From Amblyomma americanum (taxonomy: Eukaryota; Arthropoda; Arachnida; Ixodida; Ixodidae): DNA of 64,000 nt. Below the pieces are notes generated by a model that was not told the DNA's origin, made no database searches, and saw nothing but the letters and a program-made list of their open reading frames with translations. The stretch spans positions 54,424,792 through 54,488,791 of the forward strand of contig NC_135505.1 of NCBI RefSeq assembly GCF_052857255.1, given 5' to 3'. Shown here one piece after another: positions 37,600-50,279 of the stretch (position 1 is its first letter; each line of letters starts with the position of its first letter). The translations under genes and the position numbers were made by a program.

Positions 37600-39249
37600 G
37601 GAAAACGCCGGACTTGGTAAAAATTAACTGATGGTAATTAGTGATAAATTAGTGATAATAAAAAAAATGAAAAGTGAAATTGCAACCTTTGCGCAGTACT
37701 TCTTCGTCATTGGGAGTCACTGCGCATGCGCGAGGTGGCGACGCCTGCGTGCATACACCGCGCCCGCGTCAGACGCCTCGCGGCTGTCGACCGAGTCGGT
37801 GCCGCGCAACCAGCCTCCTACCGTTCGGTTCAAATGCTTCGTCATTAATGCTAGTTCACATGGGCAGCAACAGCAGCAGCCACGGTCACGCCGAAAGGCT
37901 TTAACCTCACGAAGTTTATATTGTCAAAGTGCCCCCAAATTATTTTCTCCACACTGAAGGAAGAGTGGTTTTAACTCAGGCAAGCGAAAGATAGCAGGCA
38001 AACGAAAGAGGACAGACCACAGGAGGTGTAACGCAACTGCTTGCCATCTAAATCGGGCTTCACAGCGTCGGCCATTTTTAGTGCATGCAGCTGAGCGAAA
38101 GGCTCCCGCCATATTTAATCGCGTTATTCCCAACTCCTCAGAACCAGCTGAAGCTATGTGCTGCTCTACGAATTGGCGCCAGTGACTTGACAAGAATGGT
38201 CCAAATGTGCGCAGAACGCCTTTCCTAATGATTCTGTCCTGCTCAAAAACGCATTTCCATGCGTCACGAGTTTTTTTTTTCCAAAGACCACAAGAAGGCG
38301 CTCTTGGTTTCGCTGACAAGCGGGCTGGGATCGAATTCACGCGTGCGAGCCATTTTATTATTCGCTCTGTGTCGAGAGCCGTCATCGTAGCGAAGCTGCT
38401 GAACGTGTCAGCAGCAAAACCGCAGAGTTCTTTCCTTGTCATTGAGTGCAAGTTTGCGCAACAGCCACAGTATGCTGTCGGAAGGAACGCACGCTTTAAC
38501 ACTCCACCACCGAATTATAAGATGGAGCGGGAAACGTCGATGCGGACAACTCAAGTTCTGTCAAATTTCCTGTGGTCTTTCCACTTCTGGTTACCAGCAA
38601 TCTGGAAGAACTTGGTGCTAGCAAACGCAGGAGCAGAAAATGCGTGGTGGCGTCGCAGTAGCCAATCAGAACTTAGGATCTGAACTCAAGTCTCTCTTTG
38701 AAGCGGCTTTGGCTCATGGAGCAAGAAATCTTATTCCGGATAGCCGATTGGAATACGCTATTAGAAGGCGCATACAGCAGAACCATCGTGCAGATGAGTT
38801 CGCAGCTCGAGGTAAGAACAAACGAGTCTTCAGTGTGAAGAAAATAACAGAGATCGTTGGAACTATTGTCGGTCTTTTTGACAGTCTGGAGGTCCGGGGT
38901 TTGACGCCGCGCTGCAATCCGTGAGCCCCGCCACTGCGAGATTGCACCATGGCCTCGACAATTTGCAATGCGTCCTCTTTGTCGCGACCGTCGGCACATG
39001 AGTGATCGAACGCCGCACAAAAAAATTATGAAGCATGATAAGCAACCGCGCGAGAGCAACCGGGAAGGCGCCCGTTACTCTAAGCACTCTCTCAGAGAAG
39101 GTGCGGCGAGAGATAACAGCGCAGCGGTGAGAGCTCCCAGTCGCTTCTGCCGCAGGAGCCGAGGTCTCTCCACTTTTGGCTACGACTGTAAGTAAAACCT
39201 CAAGCATAAAATTACGGCTGATGCTCCGGTGATCAAGTTCTGACATCCT
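37600..39249. other. Unclassified DNA with long but unidentified frames
   Basis: The longest frame is 192 codons on minus (38502-37924), Cys- and Arg-containing, with no family I recognise; frames at 39324-38673 on the same strand are similar in quality. It could be an old transposase or chance. Not called as a gene. Confidence 0.3.
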
Positions 39250-39740
39250 GTCGTCGAGAAAAAAAATTCTCCGTGGTTCTAACCGGATGAAACTAGTAAG
39301 ACGAGCGGAAGCTCTGCTAAGCACGGTTATCCGATCTGAGTCCTTTCCATCTCGTAAAGACCACCAGACTCAGCTGAACAGTGACGATAAATTGTCGAAG
39401 CACTAGCTGCGGCACGTTGCTCATCCATGGCTTTGTGTGAACGTGAGTACACGCCACACGATTTTCTGTAGCGAACGGCCCGTCACGCAATTTCTTGCAG
39501 TTGCGAGAGTGCAGTCGGCTCCGCATACCCAGCTGTTGCGCGGCGCAGTCAATTACGTCATTTTATAGTTGCGAGGCAAGTCAGTGCCGTCGCCAAAGAA
39601 CCGCAGCTGTAGCAAGGTATAGCGAGTCACGTGGCATGACGTCAAAGACAAACCTCCATTCCTTCTAGTTTGAAAGTCAGTCTTCCCAGCCACATGACCG
39701 TCAGCTTTGCACCGGATGAGTAGAGCTTTCGCTCTAAAAA
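39250..39740. repeat. Dispersed repeat, PLE-free copy of the 54.4-58.2 kb locus
   Basis: AAGACGAGCGGAAGCTCT, TTGCTCATCCATGGCTTTGT and GAGTCACGTG match 54395-54765. Then CCACATGACCGTCAGCTTTG with the following AGAGCTTTCG matches 58180-58225. The two halves are contiguous here but are separated by two PLE copies at the other locus. Confidence 0.75.
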
Positions 39741-39744
39741 CTGA

Positions 39745-42478
39745 GGGCTGCTTTATCCTTTTTTAAATAGCTGTCGTTTGAGCGTTTGGAGTTGAATGAA
39801 GAAACCTTCCATTTTTATTTATTTAACGCGAAGGAAGCATTACACGCCCCCTTTCCCCTACCCTGTGTTTTACGGCTCTATCTGAAAACTTACAAGCTGG
39901 CCTGAGGGTATGGCGGTTAATTATATTTTTTGTACACACCTTGTACAGCATTTGCATCGCAAATTAAATCCCGGCGAAGTGTGTAACCATCTTCGAAAGA
40001 GCTCAGGTTGGCCTTGAGGTCTTCCGGACAGGCTGTGAACTGATGGTAGCACTCCGATTGAGGCGTCAGCTTCCTGCAAACGTGAATCGGTAATAGAAGC
40101 CATTGAGTCATTGGCATAATACGCTACTGATTTCAGCAACGCGGTCGCAGATGTTGTCCACCATGAAACAAAGATTCATTGTTAATAATATTAGTGCAGG
40201 TTTTTAAATCACTCCGGAAAAGTGACGCTGCTGCAAAATAGGGCACAGTCACCATTGGGAAGTCAACGACATAAAGATCACCAAGTTCAAGCAACGTTTA
40301 TTTTCTATAATAATCTATCGTTTGTCCCTATCCAGCCTTGGTCACATTGCAGTGCCGTCCCAAAAAAAATTTTTTATCCAGCACGTTGAGTGCTGCTGTG
40401 TTGATGCAGGTCACTCAAACTTTTTTTCAACAGCCTTAATAAACTCTCGTTAAATTTTGCCGTTGGCTCTTTCAAGTAACCCCATTGCCTTGAAAGGTGG
40501 CAGTCATTCGCGGCATGTCTTGGAATGATCAGCCAAATGGCGATTTTATTCGCTTTCAACATTCAGTGCATGTTCGCGAGCCTGATGGTTAAAATAGTGG
40601 CCTGTCAGGGCGATGTTGACTCTGCTGCTGATTAGTCGTACCATTTTTTGTTGGAACAATTCGCCCCGCGGCCCACATGAATGTTCTAGTTGAACAAATC
40701 GAACCCGATGAATTCCACAGAAGATATACAATTTGGTACTAAAGTCCTCACGAGGTGGCAGTTTAACTTTGGTCAGGTTACATATAGACTACTAACAGCG
40801 GCAGTTTTTAGGAGTGGAGGACAACATATTTGTAAGTGCCTTAGGCGCGCATATTGACGTGTTGTGAATGGCACTGGTTTAAGCGCTGAGCACTCCGATG
40901 ATGTGATGCAGAGATCAAATCCCGGCTCAGAAGCGGAAATGACGTGTGTTACCATGGGCGTTTCTGTGCGAACTGACTGAAACACAGCGTGATTCTTGTC
41001 AGCAACGTATGGCATACACAGGGTATTCAAAATTAGACTACTGATTTCTAGAAAGAAAAGTGAAACGCCATACGCTAATGCCGCTTTTTCACGTTGGTAA
41101 TGAAGCCTGGCGCACACAATTTGGGGCAATAATGGTCCCTGTAAATAAACTAATTAAGTAAAATGCATTAATGGACTTTTTATTGGCTGAAGTTAGGGCG
41201 CATATTTATATCGAAAACTTGTCAAGCAGGAATAAGGCATGAACAACTATACGGCAGCCAGGTATGGCAGGCGCGTGCTTAATTACGTTAGAGCTTACCA
41301 CTGCGGACTCCTGACCTGGCGCATTCGCAAAGGAGACGCCCAGAGAGCACTGTTACGCATACAGCCCCCAAGCAGCTGATCTATGTCCCGGCAGTTAACT
41401 TTTTAGTTCCCTGAAGCAAATAGGCCTCGTGAATGTAAGAATTATTCCGAGAAGGCTATTGAGTACAGCCGTAACCTGCGTAGCGCATAAGAAATGTGGA
41501 TAGCGTTATGAGTTATATAAGGGCGAAGGTAACAACCCAGCTTTAAGAAGGTGCGAAGTTCGACAATTCTGGCTGTAGTACACGCTGCAGTCCATGCTCA
41601 TGGCTTCTCTGCGTGCTCTTCTGGCTGTTGAAGGCAATGCGCGGTTGGGTCATGTCTGCCCTTACAAAAATGGGTTGTTTTTTTTCACTCCATATGTGGA
41701 GAGTAATAATAATAAACTTCATAATTCGTCATTACTAGTTATACCTCCGGCTGGCGTTAAATTCCTCATTCGCAATTCTCAATGAACCCTTACATTTCTT
41801 CTTCAACATTACTACTCTGCCTTTCTTCGTCGCCAAAAGAGTTACTGTCTTGTGCGTTGCCTTTCTCGTGATTATTGCTTCTCCTATCCCACTTTATTCA
41901 TAGGGAAGCAGCAACAAAATCTACCCTATGAATCGCAGCGCCGTGGTGCATATTGTAATGAGAGGTTCAGCCACATTTTACGCAAAACTGCAGTGCTTTT
42001 TTTTCGGGATGCGCTTATACACATGAGCTTGCGTGCTCTTTTGAAATCACATGCGACATGCGTCAGCTAACTGTGCTGCGTCAGAGGACTTAAGCAAGGA
42101 ATGTTATCAGCCAGATGCGTATTCCTCATCATTTAAAGTATGGACGCGCGTTTATCGCGACTCAAGCGACTGAGGCAGCACTTCTTAGGGGCACAGTGTC
42201 ACAATTTCAGCGCCTCCTGGGCAGTAAAGAGAGCTTATAGGAGGCTCCAACCATGCTTTGTTTATTTTCGCAGTTTTGAAATGCAAACATTGTATTTTCG
42301 TCAGACTTATGTTTATAGACTAATATCGATTATTGTGCATGTTTTGTGTGCCCGTGTTAAGAGATGTTTGTTGTTAGGAATAAAGTGACTATTTTAGCAA
42401 TTAGCGTCGCATTTTTTTTCCGGCTGTCGGCAGTGTTTTCTCTATAGGTACATTTTAATTGTTGTTAATTGCAATTTT
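39745..42478. other. Unclassified AT-rich DNA
   Basis: No domain-bearing frame, SINE or tandem repeat recognised on either strand. Confidence 0.4.
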
Positions 42479-43130
42479 TATGATTAATGATGTGAGGATG
42501 CCGTCTTGAGGCGGAATTTATTGCTCATCTTACTCGACACTATTTTTTTACCGTTGTTTCCGTCATGAAATGTCATTACAAGTAGCAATACGCTGCACCG
42601 GATTAATATTATTCTAATTATTTCCCTCTCATGATCCGGATTAGCAGTCACTACCTGCCCTAAGAAGATGTATTTCCTTGCCACTTCCAGCACCTACTTA
42701 CAAATTATGAGCAGCTGTTCCCATGCGAGACTGGACCATTACTCAGAAGTACTTGTATTTGGGCGTGTTGGTTCATATCTTTTCAGGAGGACACAGGGGC
42801 GCAACAAAAACACACGGACATAGAAGTCCCTGTCTTGTCCCTGTCTACTTCTATGTCCGTGTGTTTTTGTTGCGCCCCTGTGTCCTCCTGAAAAAAAAAA
42901 TGGACCATTACTTTGGATTTCTGCAGATGAAATTTTACATCCACTGCTCTGCCTGTCTAATTGATCGACCGTGCTTTGCAGCATCTGCAGAGTGATTTAG
43001 CAAGATAATGGCATAAGTGAATCGCGGAGCACTATGGTATTCTCGCTTAACTCTTATCCCTAACAGTTCTCAAACAAGGCCTCAGAATGCCTTCTGTAAA
43101 CAGGCGACGAATAGCAATGGCGAGATAGTC
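42479..43130 (-). mobile_element. Degenerate RTE-like LINE fragment, interrupted
   Basis: CTCATGATCCGGATTAGCAG and CCCTAAGAAGATGTATTTCC match the same LINE as 21520-21570. CATTACTTTGGATTTCTGCA and AAGGCCTCAGAATGCCTTCTG match further parts. It is split by the palindromic insertion 42744-42900. Confidence 0.7.
42732..42912. mobile_element. Palindromic insertion with 12-bp target duplication
   Basis: TGGACCATTACT occurs at 42732-42743 and 42901-42912 and is single in the interrupted LINE. The insert holds GGGCGTGTTGGTTCAT (42761-42776), then a perfect hairpin with 47-bp arms (42781-42827, 42847-42893) and a 19-nt loop, ending in an A run. No coding potential. Confidence 0.85.
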
Positions 43131-43527
43131 CACTATTGAAGAATTTAGTTATAAAATTTGTACCGGAATAAAAATTGTCTTACGCGCAAGCCGCAGCAAA
43201 CGTTTGGTTCCAGTCTCCACCTTGGCAGGGTTTCCATTCAATTTTGGTCGCAGCAAAAAGCTCAGCATAGCAGGTGCGCGCCGCCACACAAGAGCAAACA
43301 CCTGTAAGGGAGGCTACAGACAGGAATAGAGAGGTATTAATGGTTTGATAGTAAGACATCTCGTTGAACTACATAAGAAATTCAAAAAATAGCCACTTAA
43401 AGGCAATGAAGGTAAAGAAAAGAATTAATTTTTTAACACTGCGCGCTTTTGGCTTCTAATAATTAACCAGATTAGGTGAGTATAATGTGCATTCCTCCTT
43501 GTTCGACATTTCATAAACATAAATCTC
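43131..43527. other. No recognisable feature
   Basis: AT-rich with no frame or repeat of note. Confidence 0.4.
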
Positions 43528-43872
43528 ATGCGCAATGCTGGAACCAGCGAAACAGACGCAGGACAAGAACACGGAGACACACACGCAACACCGCTGGACT
43601 TTGAACTGATTTATTGGAAGCGTTTTTAATCAGAAAAAATAAGCAGATATGCGTAAGCGATCCGTCAATCATAACCACCGACAAGGAGTTTCAATTCTTA
43701 TCATCCTAAACTTTCCCTCACCTTGTCCAAATTGTGCGTTTGCGCACGAAGTATGTATAAATGTGGCTGAATTCCTCGCAATAAATCAGTTCAAAGTCCA
43801 GTGGTGTTGTGTGTGTGTGCCTCCTTGTTCTTGTCCTGCGTCTGTTTCACTGGTTCCACTATTGCGCATTAT
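43528..43872. repeat. Inverted pair of PLE-edge modules
   Basis: Arms of about 87 bp at 43530-43616 and 43783-43870 are inverted and roughly 90% alike, around a ~165-bp spacer. Each has GCGCAAT, GGAACCAG, a T-poor core (AAACAGACGCAGGACAAGAA and on), then GGACTTTGAACTGATTTATT. The right module adds ATGAACCAACTAGGCC (43871-43886), the complement of the GTTGGTTCAT edge seen at 42767 and 55657. Confidence 0.8.
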
Positions 43873-43889
43873 GAACCAACTAGGCCAGC

Positions 43890-44936
43890 AATTTACTCTA
43901 TAAATCTGGTCTATTCCTTTTTATATAAACTATGACAGTGACATCTGGTGACGTTTTTCTTGGAAGATATTTATTAATTATTTTTTAAACTCATGGAAGC
44001 AAAATATATGTGAGGTCTTCTCCCAGAAAGAGGAAAAAAAAAACATGAAATTTTTTCCAGCTTCTTAAAGAATTCTTGAAGTATGAAGAAGCGAAATAGT
44101 CTCTAGAAACAGCTTTTAATATCCTTGTGCCTTCGACCTGCGCAGGGTACTTTGTCAGAAGACAGCACGACTAAAAGGGCGGCGAAGATGGACACCGTGT
44201 CAACAGCGGAAACCAGTCCGCTATAGAGCCTCTGTCATTGGTTTAAAATAATTAGAGGGGCACAAAGTGAACGCGCTGTGCTACTCATGATAATGAAGTG
44301 CGATGTAGATGTGTACTGACGTTAGACAACGATCACTAGCAAAAAAGTTGGTGACGTCATTCACGGGTCACGTGATAAGTGTCACGTTACAACAATGACT
44401 TGGAAAAACAAGTTCCTGACATTCAAGCGCAAATGCTTTCGCATTTCTTCGATGCAGCACACTGTCGTACTCTTCAAGATTTAGGTCTTACCTACTAGAA
44501 GTCTGCAGGTTTGCTAGAGAAGAGTACTTAGGACATAATGGGAATTACTACCAAATCAGATATTTACTCATCGAAATGAAATGCATACGTGGTGGACAAA
44601 CGTGATTTCTGTAGTTGAGACCTCGTATTATAAAGTTTCAAATTATCTGTTATTTCTCTTGTAGTCCAGCAAAATAAGAACCACAAAAGAAATTGATGGT
44701 TCCAAAAAGATCTTCAGGTTTTTACACCAGAGACCCATGCTGAGCGCTTGTTGCTTTCACTCACCGAGACGCGAAAAGGAGGGAAAGAAAAGAAGCTAGT
44801 GCTTCAGTTCAAAAAGAAAAGTAAAGGTTTCGAGAAACAAATGAAAGCATCAATGAATTTCTATCCCAGACAAATGCAGCATATCTTGCGCCGTCTTCTG
44901 TTGCTGCCGAAAATTTAAATCACTTTGTTTTCTGCT
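43890..44936. other. Unclassified AT-rich DNA
   Basis: No frame over 60 codons with a recognisable domain and no repeat of note. Confidence 0.4.
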
Positions 44937-45046
44937 TGCTCACGATCCCTGTCTTATAGCCAGGCGCCTTACTTATTGCCGCAACATTGCGTGCTCACGA
45001 TCCCTGTCTTATAGCCAGGCGCCTTACTTATTGCCGCAACATTGCG
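44937..45046. repeat. Perfect tandem duplication, 2 x 55 bp
   Basis: The unit starting TGCTCACGATCCCTGTCTTA occurs at 44937-44991 and 44992-45046 with no difference. Confidence 0.97.
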
Positions 45047-45049
45047 CCA

Positions 45050-45840
45050 CTACTGATGCATTTAATATAAACCATTACAGCAATGTTTTCTCTCACTTAA
45101 CTGTTAAAACTGCTAGCCACGTCGAATTTGATGGCACACAAATAAAACCCACTAAATTCGTAAGAGATATTTCAACTCCTAGAATCGTCCTCAGTTCTAG
45201 CTAGTTAGCTGTGTTTCTTATATAAAAAGGGCCTAAGGCATTCTAAAGTCTTGGTTGCATTAAACAGCGAAAAGAAGAATATATTTTCAAGCAAGGTCTG
45301 GCTTCGATCCAATGAGTTCTTTTTAAAAACCATTTGAAACAGTAGCAGTGAAAAGAATAACCAATTTTTCAATCACCAGTACCCCGATGCTGCAGTTTTC
45401 TAATTTGAAAGCATTGCCGCTCCTATAAGAGAAAATCCGGCGGCGTATGCCTATGTGCTCGCAGATGGCACAGATAATCTCGGCGATAGCAAGAAAATTG
45501 CAAGAAAAATAGGGTGACATCATCAAGTGGCCGTAAGACGCACAGAGATAGCCGAGAGCCGCCACTTCGGACAATCGTATAGCTGTCGTTTGTGTAGATG
45601 TTTAGACATTCGTACCAGAATTGTGACGGAATGGTTTGTCGTACAGCGCTCCGGGTTGGCGTCATAAGATTGCTCATTGGGTTTATCTAAATATGCTAGT
45701 CAAAATAGAGGCTAACTTGCGACACGAGTATGAGCCAACGACATATGCAGGTTGAATTCTGTGCTTTCCCAGACTATTGTATCCAAATTGACACAAACAT
45801 TGGCTGTAGGGCGTTTCGGGCAGCCTAATACGCTCGGCTC
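45050..45840. other. Unclassified DNA
   Basis: Nothing recognisable. Minus-strand frames at 45323-45677 (83-84 codons) overlap in two frames and show no domain. Confidence 0.35.
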
Positions 45841-45842
45841 GA

Positions 45843-46054
45843 GTGTGGGCGTGTGCGCGCGCGTACGTGCTTGCGTTGTGTGTGTGTGCGTGCGTGCGCA
45901 TATGTGTGCGTTGGCGTATGCGCGTGTGTTTTTGTGCGCGTGTTTGTGTATGCGTGCGTGTGTGTGTTCCTGAGTGCGCCTGTATGTGGGCCTGTGTGCG
46001 CGTGTGTGTGTGCGTGTGCATGTGCGTGCGTGTGCGTGTGCGTGTGCGTGTGTT

Positions 46055-46086
<32 letters not shown>

Positions 46087-46121
46087 CGTGCGCGTGCGTG
46101 CGTGTGCGTGCGTGTGCGTGT

Positions 46122-46171
<50 letters not shown>

Positions 46172-46206
46172 GCGTGTGCGTGTGTGTTTGTTTGTGTGTT
46201 TGTGTG
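45843..46206. repeat. Degenerate (TG)n/(TGCG)n low-complexity tract
   Basis: About 360 bp of TG with frequent CG and occasional TA or TT steps. It generates several overlapping Cys/Val/Arg and Thr/His frames over 130 codons, which are artefacts. Confidence 0.95.
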
Positions 46207-47925
46207 GAGGGAAGGTGCTCAGACATGGCGGCCTCGGAAACTGCGCAGACAGTGGAGCGCATTGCCTGGGGCGTGTAATTTCGCCTCTGGATTTTATAGC
46301 GGCCGCTCGTGTGTGTACCGTTCTGCACTTTTTTCGTTGCACTTATTCGTCTATATTCTTTGCTTGCAAGGTTAGTTAATGAATTTCGACTAATTATTCA
46401 GTTAAGGTCAACAAAAAATAGCGTGAGTTGCTCCATACAGTAGCCAGCAACCTGCATTTGGTCGCGTCGTCTTAGAGTGTGCTGGCGTATATTTAATCCC
46501 TGCCTTAAGTTAGGTGGGACATCTTGTACAGGAAAAGCCCATGTTCCACAAATGACAAATAGAGAAAATTCTTAGCTATTGTAAAAGGCTTTAAATTTTA
46601 TTTATCTGTTATTATAAAAAACAAGTGAATTGTCAATAGTAATTTTGGAGTTCCAACATAAAAGTGCGGGATTAAAAACGTTAATGAAACCCGCAAATTA
46701 TTTTCTGCATAATAGTATCTGTATTACTATTCCGTAATTCATCTGTGTGCAATTTTGAGAGCCGCACTGATAACGCTCTTTATTTAAAGCAAATATTCCG
46801 TTTTTCTTTATTTTTGAGCTTACGGCCGTTGCATCAGCATTTTCACGAACTTTCTTTTGTGTGAATGATCAGTCTTCCCTCCATGACAGTATGTGCAAAG
46901 CACCGATCTATTTAAAGCAAGGTGCTTGTAGCTTTCTGTCTGTGATACATTCTTTCGTTTTTGAATGAAACATTTATCTCTCACTCATTTGGTATAAAGT
47001 ATGAGGGTTCTTCACCATACCGTACAACTCTGGACAAAATCATTTTTGAGCGGGAAACTTTTCACGCATGCTTTTTTTCACACAATTCAAGATTTCACTA
47101 CGACAATCAATATATTTGTGATTAGCCAGACGAATTCTAGCATTTGTTTTTCTGGTAATGTTTTTCCTAACGTCAAAAGCCTCCTTCATTTTTTTCCGTG
47201 ACAATCTTAACTGTTGAATGCGATCGATAGAAACATTTTAAAAGAAAATTTTGCTACATATCGGAAGAATAGACCACCGCCTTCAATATTTCTATAACGG
47301 TATGTTACAATTTCCCAGTGTTTAAAATTTTTATGCGAGGAGTATTGGACATGAACCAGCAGTTTTGCTTAAAAATGTGCAGTTGTCATTTAATTAGCAT
47401 TGGTACAATATTTAAAACACAAGAGCCAGATGTAACCAGAAATCGACCGATGACGATTGGATTGATGGTCATCAATATGCAAGCTATTAGCGCAAAGAGC
47501 AGTAGTGGCTGCTTTTGTGTCCATGTACTTGTGAATGACTCAGCTGTTTTACAACAAAGAGAAGAGATATGTTTCACTTCACCCACCTTGGGATGCAGGT
47601 TTGACCAGCAGCAGAGCCAACAGAGAAACCGTGGTCCATATCACGGCCATTGAAGTGCAGATCCGGCGTGGTGTCACGGCGCTTTTACAGATGCAGAACT
47701 GTATTCTAGAGTAGAGTTTATATATGTGCTGCGTCCGCCTAGACTGTCTGCGACCGTTTAGGCAAGGACCAACAAGTTATCAGTTTCTGAATGCTGTCGA
47801 GTTTTCGTAACAGACATTTTTATCTTCTTTCCGCTTTCTGAGTCATCTGGCACCGTATTGCACTGTGGAAGGTAATAGTATGGACCGACGCGTGCAATTT
47901 TCTGTTCATTTTCCTGATTCACTGC
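46207..47925. other. Unclassified AT-rich DNA
   Basis: No recognisable domain. A 111-codon plus frame (47318-47653) and its antisense have no family I can name. Confidence 0.4.
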
Positions 47926-47929
47926 AGCG

Positions 47930-47993
47930 CAGAAAACACGGACAAAAAAGAGAGTAGACGTTACAGGCGCTTACTTCAACAGATATTCATTAC
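47930..47993. repeat. PLE-edge module with T-poor core
   Basis: CTGCAGCGC, a core of about 40 nt with few T (AGAAAACACGGACAAAAAAG and on), then GGCGCTTACTTCAACAGATA followed by TTCATTA. Same layout as 43530-43616 and 61613-61680. Confidence 0.6.
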
Positions 47994-47999
47994 GGGAAG

Positions 48000-48450
48000 A
48001 AAAGAATATATAAACTACGAATGTGCAAAAAAATAAATAAAATAAAGCCGACATTCTACACGCGAAATCTATGCACGCGGTTCCATCAACAGAAACACTG
48101 TGGTCAGAGGAAAACAACCTTATTCAATCTTAGTAAAGATAGGCACGCTTAAGGAAATCTGGTTCATTTTGTGGAACCACTACAGAATGCCTACTGACGC
48201 AAGTCTCTCCAGAATTTTGCATGTAGTACGCTTCCATTATTTCTCTAGCCAATTGGCCCTTGCGGCTGAAAAGAATGGCTGTAGCTGAAAAAAAAAAACA
48301 GACAGTAGCCACACGAGCGGCAGTGCCGGGCGAGACATTTTGGCGATAAAAACTCACCAAAGTCATCCACTGAGCTCGCCCTGCACCGTGGTTCGTGTAG
48401 TTGCATAAGACTGGGGTTAAGCTCTGATCGAAATTAAGCTGATCTTCTCT
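48000..48450. other. No recognisable feature
   Basis: AT-rich, short frames only, up to the start of repeat A. Confidence 0.4.
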
Positions 48451-48678
48451 GTTGGGGTAGCAGATGGAAGTTGATGAAAACTAAGATGACCAATGCGCAG
48501 CGTGCCAGTATATTGCAGTCTAACTGTAGGCAAAGGCTTAGGCGGTGGCTCAGGTTTTGCACTCTGCGCAGGTTGGCGGCTGTTTCGAAACCAGGCCGCC
48601 GTAGAGGTTTGAGACACCCTGGTTGTTCTTCCAGAGCAAAGAGGAGAACAATAATCCCCGGCAGGATTCTTTTTCCAA

Positions 48679-48980
48679 AATTAATAATAATAATCGGTTT
48701 TTGGAGAAAGGAAATGGCGCAGTATCTGTCTCATATATCGTTGGACACCTGAACCGCGCCGTAAAGAAAGAGATAAAGGAGGGAGTGAAAGAAGAAAGAG
48801 AGAGAGGTGCCGTAGTGGAGGGCTCCGGAATAATTTCTACCACCTGGGGATCTTTAACGTGCGCTGACATAGCACAGTACACGGGCGCCTTAGCGTTTTT
48901 CCATCATAAAAACGCAGCCACCGCGGTCGGGTTTTGAACCCGGGAACTCCGGATCAGTAGTCGAGCGCCCTAACCACTTT
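48679..48980 (-). mobile_element. tRNA-derived SINE, second type
   Basis: Minus strand: GTGGTTAGGGCGCTCGACTA, B-box-like GGGTTCAAAACCCGACC, GCGTTTTTATGATGG, GCACGTTAAAGATCCCCAGG, CCGGAGCCCTCCACTACGGC, a purine/pyrimidine-biased stretch, CGCGGTTCAGGTGTCC, and a tail of AATTATTATTATTAA type. Nearly full length. Confidence 0.85.
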
Positions 48981-49195
48981 GGGCACTCGACTACTGATCC
49001 GGAGTTTCCGGGTTCAAACCCGACCGCGGCGGCTGCGTTTTTATGGAGGAAAAACGCTAAAGCGCCCGTGTGCTGTGCGATGTTAGCGCACGTTAAAGAT
49101 CCCGAGGTGGTCGAAATTATTCCGGAGCCCTCCACTACGGCACCTCTGCGGAACTCGGTTTCAGCGTGACCTTGTCCTTTTGGCTGCAACACTCC
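48981..49195 (+). mobile_element. tRNA-derived SINE, second type, 3'-truncated, head-to-head
   Basis: ACTCGACTACTGATCCGGAG, GGGTTCAAACCCGACCGCGG, GCGTTTTTATGGAGG, GTGCTGTGCGATGTTAGCGC, CCGGAGCCCTCCACTACGGC. It stops being recognisable after CACCTCTGCGG. Confidence 0.85.
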
Positions 49196-50279
49196 GCCGC
49201 TTAGATCCTCGGTCTTTTACAGAAGCCAAGATTTTGGCCTCTTGGAGTAAGCATTCATCGCAGAGGACAGCTTTGAAAGCAGTTTTCAAGTTCTTAAAGA
49301 ACTCTGCACTGAGTGCAAGGTTGTGAACTGCCAGTTTGCGCCCTGTGGACCCAGCAAGTAATCACCAACGACCACGCGGAAAAGTGATCTCCCTTGGCTC
49401 TCTCCCATTACTTTCTCTCCCTCCGTTCCCCTTGCCACGTGCAGGGCAGCATACCGGGTGTCGCCTAGTTAACCTCCATGCCTTACCGTTCGTCTTCCTC
49501 TCTCTCTCTCTCTCTCTCTCAGGTTTTGCAGCTGTGGTCGTGAAGAATGGTTTTTTCTCTATAAATTGAGTGACAGAATAAGTGAGACAAAGAGATGAAG
49601 AGGAACGAGGAAGGCAGCGATGTTAACCAGAGGGGTTGGCTACCCTGAACTGAGAGACACACAAGTTCCGCCTCAAGGGTATGCGCGAAAGCGTTAAAGC
49701 ATCCATTCAGCCGCCTGAATTCCTCTTTGCATATTACTTCGCAGATACGAACGCTGTCGGCCAAGGTACAAAAGGCCTTCATTCAGCCAAGTCGAGCAAA
49801 ATAGCCTCGATGACGTAGCCGTAGCGTGTGTGACTCACGCTCCTAATGTCACTTTTTCCATTCCCGTTCAATTACTTGAAATTTCATCGTCAAGAATGTG
49901 CTCTACGTCTCCACAGGGGAAAATGACGACAGAGTCATGTTGCGAACTTGGAATCCCCATTTTAGTAATCTTTCATGCAATTTTCAATTCCGCAGCTCCT
50001 CGTGCGACGTCGCCACTAGTTCGAACAATCCGTATTTTCACAGCAGGCCAACTACGACGCGTGCTTCTCCACTGAACGGGACTCTTGACGTTATCGCGGT
50101 AGAACGGGAGCGGGTGTTGCGTGAAACAGAGGTAGTCGTTCGGCGATTGCGCCCAAGAAGTTGCTAGCATGCCATAGTAATCACAAGCAGAAAACTGGTT
50201 GTTGCCTGCATGAATATCTGCGTGGTCAGGATCTTGACTCTGATATAAAAAAAAATTCCAGAACGATCATGTCGTTCAG

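Larger units (their letters stand above)
48562..49530. mobile_element. Insertion of ~968 bp with 13-bp target duplication
   Basis: CTCAGGTTTTGCA occurs at 48549-48561 and 49518-49530 but once at the matching point of copy B (59251-59263). The insert contains two inverted SINEs and ends in a (CT)n run (49498-49520). Confidence 0.7.

Noticed and set aside
37924..38502. 192-codon minus-strand frame as a possible gene
   Set aside because: No recognisable domain, no supporting splice structure, and the antisense strand is similarly open. Could be an old transposase, but this cannot be supported.
43530..43870. CRISPR-like array of repeats and unique spacers among the constant-edge modules
   Set aside because: Modules are dispersed, eukaryotic, PLE-like at the edges and without any Cas gene; the likeness is only constant edge plus variable core.
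45683..46379. Cys/Val/Arg and Thr/His frames of 130-219 codons
   Set aside because: Low-complexity TG/TGCG DNA open in several frames on both strands at once.
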